This document shows, piece by piece, positions 1 through 6,918 of a stretch of DNA of 15,542 nt. The translations under genes and the position numbers were made by a program. The notes under the pieces were generated by a model. The model was given only the letters and a program-made list of their open reading frames with translations. It did not search any database and was not told the origin of the DNA. This DNA comes from Flavobacteriales bacterium (GTDB lineage Bacteria; Bacteroidota; Bacteroidia; Flavobacteriales_D; Sanyastnellaceae): positions 1 through 15,542 of the forward strand of contig WTJL01000149.1 of NCBI GenBank assembly GCA_011524845.1. The letters are read 5' to 3'. How positions within the stretch are numbered: the stretch's first letter is position 1; the number at the start of each line of letters is the position of its first letter.

Positions 1-2695
1 CAAGGTCCATCTTGAAGCGCACCTTGCCGTTGAAGGAAATGGGGTAGGTGATTTGGTCTTCCACGAGGTACGCCTCGTTCGCTTCGGGCCATGAGGCGTC
101 CAGGACAGAGCCTTGCCCTTGGGCCGTGGCCCAGAGTTCTGCCGCGAGGTGCGGAGCGTACGGACTGAGGAGGACCGCCAAAGGCTGCAAAGCGTCGGAC
201 CCGACCTCCTTGGTGTGACCAGCCAAGTCGTTGACGGCAATCATCAGCGCACTGACCACGGTGTTGAACGCGTGACGGTCCAGGTCGTCAGTGACCTTGG
301 CGATGGCTTTGTGCACCACGCGCAGAGCGTCTTCAGAGGAAGTGGCAGGCATGCCCGCTTCGGCCGCTTGGGTGTACACGCGTTGAATCTTGCGCAAGAA
401 GTTGTGCACGCCGCTGATGCCTTGGGTGTCCCACGGCTTGTGTTGCGTGAGAGGTCCCAAGAACATTTCGTAGCAACGGAGGGTGTCCGCGCCGTAGCGT
501 TCGACGAGGTCGTCGGGCGTTTGGACGTTGTACTTCGACTTGGACATTTTCTCGACCTCGTGCCCGCAGGTGTAGCTGCCGTCTTCGTCCAAAATGAACT
601 CCGCATTGGCGAATTCGGGGCGCCAAGCTCTGAAACCGTCAAGGTCCAGTTTGTCGCCCTCCACCAAGTTGATGTCCACGTGCAGGCGCTGGGTGCTGTG
701 GGCTTTGCGTTGGGTGGCCGTCACGAAGGTGTTGGTGCCCTGCACGCGGTACACAAAGCTGGAGCGGCCCAAGATCATGCCTTGGTTGATCATGAACTTG
801 AAAGGCTCGTCGAATCCGATGTGTCCGAGGTCGTACAAGAATTTGGTCCAAAACCGAGAGTACAACAGGTGCCCTGTGGTGTGTTCCGCGCCCCCCACGT
901 AGAGGTCCACTTGGCCCCAGTAGTCGCTTTTCTCTCGAGCGCAAAACTCCTGGTCGTTGTGGGGGTCCATGTAGCGCAGGAAGTACCAGCTGCTGCCGGC
1001 CCAACCGGGCATGGTGTTGGTTTCCATGGCCTCGCCGCGGAACACGGGCCAGTCTTCGCGTTGGGCACGGGCCAGGGGAGGTTCCCCGTCTTCCGTGGGC
1101 AGGTAGGCGTCGACCTTGGGCAAGGTCACGGTGGCGTCTGTGATGCGTTGGGCGATGCCGTTTTCGTAGGCGATGGGGAAGGGTTCGCCCCAGTAGCGCT
1201 GGCGGCTGAACACGGCGTCGCGGATGCGGTAGTTGACTTTTCGGGTGCCGCAACCAGAAGCTTCGACCCAGTCCAAAGCCAATGGGATGGCGTCGCTGGC
1301 GCGCATGCCATTCCACGCGTCGCTGTTGCACAACGTGGCGCCCTTGTCGGTGCAGGCTGCTTCGTCGGTGTTGGCGCCTTCAAAAATGGCCGGAATGGGC
1401 AATTCGAAGTGGGTGGCGAAGCGCCAGTCGCGCTCGTCGCCAGCGGGCACGGCCATGATGGCACCCGTGCCGTATCCGGCAAGGACGTAGTCGGCGATCC
1501 ACACGGGGACGAGGGCGCCGGTGAGGGGATGGACGACGTGCCCTCCCGTGAAGACCCCTGAAACGCTTTTGTCCCCTTGACGGTCGCGCTCGGACTTCAG
1601 GCCTGCGGCTTCGACGTAGGCCTCGACCTCGGCACGCTGGGCGTCCGTGGTGAGCGATGCGACGAGGTCGTGTTCAGGCGCGAGGACCATGAACGACACC
1701 CCATGCAAGGTGTCGGGGCGTGTGGTGAAGACTTCCACCTCCGCACCGGAAGGGTCGGGCTGGCCGTCCGAGTTGGCGACGGCAAACCGAACCGAGGCGC
1801 CTTCCGAGCGCCCAATCCAGTGCCGTTGGGCCTCTTTCACGCTGTCCGTCCAATCGAGATCGTCGAGGCTTGTGAGCAGCCGGTCGGCGTAGGCGGTGAT
1901 GCGCATCATCCACTGACGCATGGTCTTTTTCACGACGGGGTGTCCGCCGCGTTCGCTCAAGCCGTCCTTCACTTCGTCGTTGGCCAACACCGTGCCGAGG
2001 GCGGGGCACCAATTCACTTCGCTGTCCGCGAGGTAGGCGATGCGGAAGCACATGAGCACTTCCTCGCGCTGGGCCACATCCATGCTGTTCCAATCCGTAG
2101 CTGTGAAGGTGCCGTCGAAGTGGGTCCCAAAATGCGGGAACGACAGGCCTTGCCACCACAGGTCGTCGCACGCGGCATGGACGTTGAAGTTGCCGTTGTC
2201 GGCGAACGCTTCGATGAGCTCGGAAATGGGGCGCGCCTTTTGGGCTTGGGTGTCGTACCAACTCTCAAACAACTCTCCAAAAATCCACTGGGTCCAGCGG
2301 TAGTAGGAGGGCTCACTCGTGCGGACCTCGCGCGACCAGTCGTAGCAGAACCCCAGCTGTTCGAGTTGTTCCCGGTAGCGGTTGATGTTTTGCTCCGTGG
2401 TGATGGCGGGGTGCTGTCCGGTTTGGATGGCGTATTGCTCCGCAGGCAGACCAAAGCTGTCGTACCCCATGGGGTGCAGCACGTTGAAGCCTTTGTGGCG
2501 CTTGTATCGGGCGTAGACGTCCGAAGCGATGTACCCGAGGGGGTGACCGACGTGGAGGCCGGCACCCGAGGGGTAGGGGAACATGTCAAGCACGTAGAAT
2601 TTGGGACGGTTGGGGTCTTCCGTGACCTTGTATGCGTCCGTCTCTTTCCACTTGCCTTGCCATTTGGCTTCTATCGCCCGAAAATCGTAGTCCAT
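1..2695 (-). CDS. leuS: Leucyl-tRNA synthetase, C-terminus cut off by the window edge
   Basis: Cytoplasmic class Ia enzyme that charges tRNA-Leu with leucine and edits mischarged products. Reading the minus strand from the ATG at 2695 gives 898 complete codons without a stop. The N-terminus (MDYDFRAIEAKWQGKW) is the short form usual in Bacteroidota. The HIGH-type motif is HVGH at residues 48-51, followed by a long well-conserved catalytic stretch. The CP1 editing domain shows TTRPDT at 324-329 and, further on, GTGAIMAVPAGDERDW. KMSKS is at 716-720. The visible sequence ends in the C-terminal tRNA-binding domain (NGKVRFKMDL), so I infer that some tens of residues lie outside the window. It diverges from the deacetylase gene with 39 bases between starts. 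The start has no Shine-Dalgarno sequence, and a -7-like box lies 4 nt upstream. Long open frames on the opposite strand (113-1561 and 1577 onward) are composition shadows of this gene. Confidence 0.98.
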   Translation of the reverse strand, partial: MDYDFRAIEAKWQGKWKETDAYKVTEDPNRPKFYVLDMFPYPSGAGLHVGHPLGYIASDVYARYKRHKGFNVLHPMGYDSFGLPAEQYAIQTGQHPAITTEQNINRYREQLEQLGFCYDWSREVRTSEPSYYRWTQWIFGELFESWYDTQAQKARPISELIEAFADNGNFNVHAACDDLWWQGLSFPHFGTHFDGTFTATDWNSMDVAQREEVLMCFRIAYLADSEVNWCPALGTVLANDEVKDGLSERGGHPVVKKTMRQWMMRITAYADRLLTSLDDLDWTDSVKEAQRHWIGRSEGASVRFAVANSDGQPDPSGAEVEVFTTRPDTLHGVSFMVLAPEHDLVASLTTDAQRAEVEAYVEAAGLKSERDRQGDKSVSGVFTGGHVVHPLTGALVPVWIADYVLAGYGTGAIMAVPAGDERDWRFATHFELPIPAIFEGANTDEAACTDKGATLCNSDAWNGMRASDAIPLALDWVEASGCGTRKVNYRIRDAVFSRQRYWGEPFPIAYENGIAQRITDATVTLPKVDAYLPTEDGEPPLARAQREDWPVFRGEAMETNTMPGWAGSSWYFLRYMDPHNDQEFCAREKSDYWGQVDLYVGGAEHTTGHLLYSRFWTKFLYDLGHIGFDEPFKFMINQGMILGRSSFVYRVQGTNTFVTATQRKAHSTQRLHVDINLVEGDKLDLDGFRAWRPEFANAEFILDEDGSYTCGHEVEKMSKSKYNVQTPDDLVERYGADTLRCYEMFLGPLTQHKPWDTQGISGVHNFLRKIQRVYTQAAEAGMPATSSEDALRVVHKAIAKVTDDLDRHAFNTVVSALMIAVNDLAGHTKEVGSDALQPLAVLLSPYAPHLAAELWATAQGQGSVLDASWPEANEAYLVEDQITYPISFNGKVRFKMDL

Positions 2696-2699
2696 GCGG

Positions 2700-2707
2700 C
2701 AAAGTTA
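2700..2707 (-). promoter_or_regulatory. leuS -7 promoter box, leaderless arrangement
   Basis: On the minus strand the sequence reads TAACTTTG-CCGC-ATG. It is an exact match to the Bacteroidota -7 consensus TAnnTTTG, ending 4 nt before the leuS ATG. Transcription normally starts a few bases past this box, so the mRNA would begin at or next to the start codon. No well-spaced -33 TTG is visible: the nearest, at 2733-2735, is about 25 nt away. Confidence 0.6.
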
Positions 2708-2713
2708 ACCTTG
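2706..2713 (+). promoter_or_regulatory. Candidate -7 box for the deacetylase gene
   Basis: The plus strand reads TAACCTTG, one mismatch from TAnnTTTG, 21 nt before the ATG at 2735. It shares the GTTAAC core with the leuS box on the other strand. A second, weaker candidate (GACCTTCG at 2721-2728) ends 6 nt before the ATG. I cannot tell which is used. Confidence 0.35.
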
Positions 2714-2734
2714 CGAAGTCGACCTTCGTGCGCA

Positions 2735-3391
2735 ATGAATGGCCGGAAATCAGGGGTCGTTTGGCCCGCCCACATTCCCCGATGGACCCACCCGTGGTTG
2801 CGGTTGTGGTGGCCCGGCACCGAATGGGCGACCGACGCCGACTCGGCGGTCCATCTCACCTTCGACGACGGTCCCGACCCGGACGTGACGCCGTGGGTGC
2901 TGGATGAACTTGCCGCCCGAGGCATGAAGGCCACCTTCTTTGTGGTGGGCGAACAGGCCGAGCGCCACCCGGACCTTTTGGCCCACATCCAAGCCGCGGG
3001 CCACACGCTTGGCGGACACACCATGCGCCACGAACATGGCTGGAAGACGGACGTCGACCCGTACGTGGAGTCGGCAGTCGCGTCGCTCGAGACGACCTCG
3101 TCATCGGGCGTGTTTCGTCCTCCCTACGGCAAGTTCACACGGACCCAAGCCAAGCGTTTGTCGACCCACGCGCGCATGGTGATGTGGGACGTGCTCAGTG
3201 GCGACCACGCCATTCGTGACGACAGGGGAGTCGAGGCCGCCCGTCGCCGCCTTCGCAAGCACACGCGGCCGGGCAGCATCGTCGTGTTTCACGACAGCGC
3301 CAAGCACGGAGAGGGCATGCGACGGCTGTTGCCGTCGTACCTGGATTGGCTGGCCGGTCAAGGCTGGACCAGCACGGGATTGCAGGGGTGA
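2735..3391 (+). CDS. Polysaccharide deacetylase (NodB homology domain)
   Basis: A 218-residue single-domain carbohydrate esterase family 4 protein that would remove N-acetyl groups from a polysaccharide such as peptidoglycan, chitin or an exopolysaccharide; the substrate cannot be read from sequence. Motif 1 is TFDDGP at 42-47, with D44/D45 as catalytic base and metal ligand. Motif 2 is HTMRH at 95-99, with H95 and H99 as metal ligands. Motif 3 is RPPYG at 128-132, followed by MWDVLSGD near 149 and IVVFHD with the catalytic His. All catalytic positions are present. There is no cleavable signal peptide; the N-terminus is Trp-rich and weakly hydrophobic (residues 8-27), so localisation is unclear. 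The ATG at 2735 was chosen because the frame upstream only reads antisense to leuS. The gene diverges from leuS and converges on the DUF349 gene with 18 bases between stops. Confidence 0.93.
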   Translation: MNGRKSGVVWPAHIPRWTHPWLRLWWPGTEWATDADSAVHLTFDDGPDPDVTPWVLDELAARGMKATFFVVGEQAERHPDLLAHIQAAGHTLGGHTMRHEHGWKTDVDPYVESAVASLETTSSSGVFRPPYGKFTRTQAKRLSTHARMVMWDVLSGDHAIRDDRGVEAARRRLRKHTRPGSIVVFHDSAKHGEGMRRLLPSYLDWLAGQGWTSTGLQG

Positions 3392-3394
3392 GTT

Positions 3395-3422
3395 CCCGGA
3401 CGGATCAGGTCACGATTCCGGG
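3395..3422. terminator. Possible bidirectional hairpin between convergent genes
   Basis: Arms CCCGGA (3395-3400) and TCCGGG (3417-3422) form a 6-bp perfect inverted repeat around a 16-nt loop. It lies at the convergence of the deacetylase and DUF349 genes and takes in the last codons and stop of the latter. There is no T-run on either side, so intrinsic termination is doubtful. Confidence 0.25.
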
Positions 3423-5113
3423 TTGGCCGCTTCCCGCAACATCTTGAGCTTCGCCTTGATCTCGTCGATTTCACGGCGGTAGTTCTTGATGGTCTTGGCG
3501 GCTTGTTCACGGATGGACTCCGCGCCTTTTCCAGTGAAACGCTCCATGTTCTCCTCGGTCGACGTGATGCGTTGTTGCAGGCGAGAAATCTTGTCGCGCA
3601 AGATGCTCTGTTCCCGTCGCAAATCGCGGTTGTCGCCGGCGGCCAACTTCTCGATGCGCTTGCCGTACGTCTGCACGCTTCGCTCTGAACGGGCAGCCGA
3701 CAAGGCGTCGTAGTGCTTGTCCATGGCCGTGCGGAACCGCTCCATCACCTGGTCGAGGTTTTTCCTTGGGATGAATCCGATCTCACGCCATTCCGTGGAG
3801 AACCCTTTGAGGGTGTCCAGGTCGACGTTGCGGTTGTCCGAAATGGTGAACGCTTCAATTTTTTCGAGCAGGGCCATTTTCAAGGCGAGGTTGGCTTTCT
3901 CCTCTTTTCCGCGGTCTGCGAATTGCGCCTTTTTGGCCTTGAAGAACACGTCCTGCGCGGTGCGGAATTTCTTCCACAAACGGTGCTCGTCCCCTGGGGC
4001 ACAAGCACCAGCGGCCTTCCATTCTTTTTGGAGCCGAATCATGGCGTCTGACGTGGCCTTCCAGTCGGTGCTGTTCTGAATGCCTTCTGCCTGTTCAATC
4101 AGCTTCAGCTTCTTCTCTTTGGCCACCTTGCTGGTGGCCTTGATGCGGTCGTAAAACACCTGCTTGCGCTCGAAGAACACGTCCGCGGCTTCCCGAAATT
4201 GACTCCACAACGCTTCATTGTGCTCTTTTCCGGCAAACCCGGTGGCTTTCCACTTCGCTTGAAGTTCCACCACTTTGGAAGTGGCGGCCTGCCAAGCTTT
4301 GTGGTCCTGGATGTCTTCCGTCAGCAGTTCTTGAAGGGCCGAGATGAGGCCTTCTTTTTCTCCTTTGTGAACGTCGAATTGGGCACGCACCCCGTCGTAG
4401 TATTCCTTGACGGCGTCGAACGTTTCGCGGGTCAACCCAAAGAAGGTGTCGGCCAATTCTTGGAAAGTCTCTCGTGGGGAAGGACCGATGTCGAACCACT
4501 GCTTTTGGAGGCTCCGGGCAAGGGTCTCGCGTTCCTTGAGGTCTTCAAGGGAGGCGAGGGTTTGGGCTTGGGCAATCAACCCTTCTTTCAACTTCAGGTT
4601 CTTCTGCAAGTCGTGCTCTTGGAGCTGCTTGTAGATGTTGATGTTGTAGAAGAACTCGTCCCGCAGGCGGTGGTACTCGTCGTGCACCTCCTTGTAGCGG
4701 TCGCCCGGCACGTCTCCGGTGGCTTCCCACTTCTCGCGAACCTCGTTGAAACGGGCAAATGCCGCACCGATGTTTTCCTCTTCCTGAATGATGCTTCTCA
4801 GGTCGTCGATCAAGCCCGTTTTCACGTCCAAGTTGGCGCGCTGCTCTTCAGCAATGCGCTGACGCCATGCCTTTTCGCGGGCCTTGAATTGGTCCACCAG
4901 CTCGTTGAACTGGAGTTCCTCTGGACTGGGCTGGAATTGGAATTTGTCGTCGCCTTCATGCTCTTGCTCCGCCCAAGCGTCGCGCTGCTGGCGAAAATCT
5001 TCTTGGATCAAAGAGCGAAACGATTCGATGTCGGTGCGCACATCCTTGCGGATGGCCTCCAAATCCTCATTCTGAAGGAGGGTTTGGATACGTTGCAAAA
5101 GTTCTGACCGCAT
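3410..5113 (-). CDS. DUF349 repeat protein, 567 residues, function unknown
   Basis: A highly charged, mostly helical protein made of five DUF349 units. Each unit is centred on a Trp in a W-x-x-x/x-G pattern: EKWEATG (W129), KQWFDIG (W206), AKWKATG (W288), KEWKAAG (W365) and TEWREIG (W442). The spacing is 77-82 residues. The first 120 residues are acidic and Gln-rich, and the last 75 form a predicted coiled coil rich in Arg, Lys and Glu. There is no signal peptide or membrane segment, so it is probably cytoplasmic. Proteins of this family are widespread in Bacteroidota; their biochemical role is not established and I do not assign one. The ATG at 5113 is preferred over an in-frame TTG at 5146, because that TTG sits inside the probable -7 box. 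It diverges from recX with 62 bases between starts. Confidence 0.9.
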   Translation of the reverse strand: MRSELLQRIQTLLQNEDLEAIRKDVRTDIESFRSLIQEDFRQQRDAWAEQEHEGDDKFQFQPSPEELQFNELVDQFKAREKAWRQRIAEEQRANLDVKTGLIDDLRSIIQEEENIGAAFARFNEVREKWEATGDVPGDRYKEVHDEYHRLRDEFFYNINIYKQLQEHDLQKNLKLKEGLIAQAQTLASLEDLKERETLARSLQKQWFDIGPSPRETFQELADTFFGLTRETFDAVKEYYDGVRAQFDVHKGEKEGLISALQELLTEDIQDHKAWQAATSKVVELQAKWKATGFAGKEHNEALWSQFREAADVFFERKQVFYDRIKATSKVAKEKKLKLIEQAEGIQNSTDWKATSDAMIRLQKEWKAAGACAPGDEHRLWKKFRTAQDVFFKAKKAQFADRGKEEKANLALKMALLEKIEAFTISDNRNVDLDTLKGFSTEWREIGFIPRKNLDQVMERFRTAMDKHYDALSAARSERSVQTYGKRIEKLAAGDNRDLRREQSILRDKISRLQQRITSTEENMERFTGKGAESIREQAAKTIKNYRREIDEIKAKLKMLREAANPES

Positions 5114-5143
5114 GGCGGTGAAGTTGGGGGTTGTTAGAGACTG

Positions 5144-5150
5144 CAAAATA
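5144..5150 (-). promoter_or_regulatory. Candidate -7 box for the DUF349 gene
   Basis: The minus strand reads TATTTTG, one base shorter than TAnnTTTG, 30 nt before the ATG at 5113. The predicted leader is pyrimidine- and C-rich and contains no Shine-Dalgarno sequence. Confidence 0.4.
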
Positions 5151-5163
5151 CGGGTTTTCTGCG

Positions 5164-5171
5164 CACCTTCG
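5164..5171 (+). promoter_or_regulatory. Candidate -7 box for recX, 4 nt before the start
   Basis: CACCTTCG ends 4 nt before the GTG at 5176. It departs from TAnnTTTG at two positions but has the same placement as the leuS, prfB and mlaE boxes and resembles TACCTTCG at mlaE. The evidence is weak alone and supported by the pattern. Confidence 0.3.
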
Positions 5172-5175
5172 GACT

Positions 5176-5697
5176 GTGGAACAGGATTTGAAGGAGAAGA
5201 AAGCCCAAACCGCAGGCCTCGCCCGTCTTCAAAAATGGTGCGGCCTTCGCGACCGTACAGAACGGGAAGCGGCCCAAAAAATGAGGGAGGTCATCCAGAA
5301 AATGCCCGAGCCTCCGTCGCCGGCGACCGCCGCGGCCTGGGAAGCGGATTGGATGGCGTCGTTGCTGGACGAAGGCTACCTCGACGACGCGCGCTGCGCC
5401 GAATCTTACACACGGGTTCACCTCGAGCACAAGAAGTGGGGGCCGCTCAAAATCAAGGCCGGACTGGCCGCGAGAGGGGTGTCCGGCACCGTGTCCACGG
5501 CGGCCATTCAGGCCGTGCCCGAGTCGGACTGGCAATCGGCGGCCGACGTCCTCGTTCGTCGGCGCCAGCATGAATTGGAAGACCATCAAGACCGGGTGGT
5601 GCGGTGGTTGATGCAGCGCGGCTTTCCGCAGCGGATGGTGTGGACGGCCCTGGACGGCCTGTCCTCTGACGCAGCGCAGCCCAACCAGGATTCATGA
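5176..5697 (+). CDS. recX: Regulatory protein RecX
   Basis: A 173-residue cytoplasmic protein of the RecX family, which binds RecA filaments and limits recombinase and coprotease activity. The family pattern is visible: LARLQKWCGLRDRTEREAAQKM near residues 15-36, with the typical Cys-x4-Arg-x3-Glu spacing; then LLDEGYLDDARCAESY and KKWGPLKIKAGLAARGVS, matching the second three-helix unit; and a third unit ending RWLMQRGFPQRMVWTAL. No recA lies in the window, so this is a stand-alone copy, as is common. The start is taken as GTG at 5176 (MEQDLKEKK), because an in-frame TTG at 5131 would place the coding region over the divergent promoter zone; the exact start is uncertain. It is followed by prfB, which has its own promoter-like box. 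Confidence 0.85.
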   Translation: MEQDLKEKKAQTAGLARLQKWCGLRDRTEREAAQKMREVIQKMPEPPSPATAAAWEADWMASLLDEGYLDDARCAESYTRVHLEHKKWGPLKIKAGLAARGVSGTVSTAAIQAVPESDWQSAADVLVRRRQHELEDHQDRVVRWLMQRGFPQRMVWTALDGLSSDAAQPNQDS

Positions 5698-5698
5698 C

Positions 5699-5724
5699 GC
5701 CGGCCTTCGGGCGAGGCCCGGTGC
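5699..5724 (+). terminator. GC-rich hairpin downstream of recX
   Basis: The sequence immediately after the recX stop can fold with GCCGGCC pairing to GG-C-CCGG-T-GC (single-base bulges) around a TTCGGGCGA loop. It separates recX from the prfB promoter box at 5729. There is no T-run, so it is a possible but unproven terminator. Confidence 0.3.
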
Positions 5725-5728
5725 ATCC

Positions 5729-5736
5729 TACTTTTG
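5729..5736 (+). promoter_or_regulatory. prfB -7 promoter box, leaderless arrangement
   Basis: TACTTTTG-CCCC-ATG is an exact match to TAnnTTTG, ending 4 nt before the prfB ATG at 5741, the same geometry as leuS. There is no Shine-Dalgarno sequence. A TTC at 5706-5708, 20 nt upstream, is the only -33-like triplet. Confidence 0.6.
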
Positions 5737-5740
5737 CCCC

Positions 5741-6850
5741 ATGTTGACCGTCGACCAAATCAGCGCCCTGAGCAAGCGTGTGGAGGAATTGAAAGGCTAC
5801 CTCGGGGTGGAACAAAAGCGCATGGAAATCGCGGAGGACGAGAAGCTGACGCAGGATCCGGAGTTTTGGAACGACCCCAAGGAAGCGGAGAAGGTCATGA
5901 AGCGCATGCGGACCAAGAAAAGCTGGGTCCAAGCGTACGACGATTGCGCGACGGCGGTGGAAGATTTGTCGGTGCTGTACGAGTTCATGAAGGCCGGGGA
6001 GGAAGAGGAGTCGGAAGTGGACAAGGCGTTCGAGGCGGCAAGCACCGCCGTGGAAGAACTCGAGTTCAAAAACATGCTCAGTGCAGAAGAGGACGGCCTG
6101 AACGCGGTGATGCAAATCACCTCTGGCGCAGGCGGCACCGAGAGCTGCGACTGGGCTTCCATGCTCATGCGGATGTACCGCATGTGGGGCGACAAGAATG
6201 GATACAAGGTCAAGGAGCTCGACCTGCAAGACGGCGAAGTCGCGGGCATCAAGCAAGTGACCATGGAATTTGACGGAGACTTTGCGTTTGGCATGCTGAA
6301 GGGAGAGAACGGCGTGCACCGGTTGGTGCGCATCAGCCCCTTCGACAGCAACGCGCGCCGGCACACGAGCTTCGTCAGTGTCTACGTGTACCCGTTGGTC
6401 GACGACACGATTGAAATCCACGTGAACCCAGCCGACATCAGCTGGGAGACCTTCCGCTCAGGCGGTGCGGGTGGCCAAAACGTGAACAAGGTCGAGACCG
6501 GCGTTCGCTTGCGCCACGCGCCCACGGGCATCATCATCGACAACACAGAAACGCGCTCCCAACTTGGCAACAAGGAAAAGGCCATGCAACTCCTGAAGTC
6601 TCAGCTCTACGAGATGGAGATCGCCAAGCGCAACGAGGCCCGCGCGGAGATCGAAGCGGGCAAGAAGAAAATCGAGTGGGGGTCGCAAATCCGGTCCTAC
6701 GTCATGCAGCCATACAAGATGGTCAAGGACGTCCGGACGGGCCACGAAACGTCCAACGTGGACGCGGTGATGAACGGCGACCTCGATGGCTTCCTCAAGG
6801 CCTTCTTGATGGGCGCCGGCGCCGGCGCGGACCACAGCGACGACGATTGA
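5741..6850 (+). CDS. prfB: Peptide chain release factor 2, without programmed frameshift
   Basis: A 369-residue class I release factor that reads UGA and UAA in the ribosomal A site and triggers peptide release. The helical N-terminal domain covers about 1-110. The stop-codon-reading tripeptide SPF is at 199-201, which marks RF2 rather than RF1 (PxT). The GGQ peptidyl-hydrolysis motif is at 244-246 in SGGAGGQNVNKVET, with Ser (240) at the position equivalent to residue 246 of E. coli RF2. The C-terminus keeps WGSQIRSYV and RTGHETSNVDAVMNG, then ends in a Gly/Ala repeat and an acidic tail (SDDD). The gene reads through in one frame. At the usual +1 frameshift site, after KGYL at 18-21, the codon is GGG rather than TGA, so the classic RF2 autoregulation is absent. 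fumC follows after 68 bases and may be co-transcribed. Confidence 0.97.
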   Translation: MLTVDQISALSKRVEELKGYLGVEQKRMEIAEDEKLTQDPEFWNDPKEAEKVMKRMRTKKSWVQAYDDCATAVEDLSVLYEFMKAGEEEESEVDKAFEAASTAVEELEFKNMLSAEEDGLNAVMQITSGAGGTESCDWASMLMRMYRMWGDKNGYKVKELDLQDGEVAGIKQVTMEFDGDFAFGMLKGENGVHRLVRISPFDSNARRHTSFVSVYVYPLVDDTIEIHVNPADISWETFRSGGAGGQNVNKVETGVRLRHAPTGIIIDNTETRSQLGNKEKAMQLLKSQLYEMEIAKRNEARAEIEAGKKKIEWGSQIRSYVMQPYKMVKDVRTGHETSNVDAVMNGDLDGFLKAFLMGAGAGADHSDDD

Positions 6851-6918
6851 CGCCAGGTCCCTTGACGGCACCCCTCCATTGACCGCTCCCACGTTCCATC
6901 CCTGAAACCCACCTCACC

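Noticed and set aside
113..2700. Very long open frames on the plus strand opposite leuS (113-1561 and 1577 onward into the deacetylase frame)
   Set aside because: They are antisense to a clearly conserved LeuS, their translations show no recognisable domain, and they arise from high-GC codon bias. Only the part from 2735 is a real gene.
4199..5107. 302-codon plus-strand frame opposite the DUF349 gene
   Set aside because: A mirror of a repetitive Glu/Lys/Phe-rich coding sequence with no start context or domain. The minus-strand repeats are conserved family units.
6811..6830. GGCGCCGGCGCCGGCG-type repeat near the end of prfB
   Set aside because: It encodes a short Gly/Ala run at the RF2 C-terminus. 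Three units are too few to call a functional repeat.
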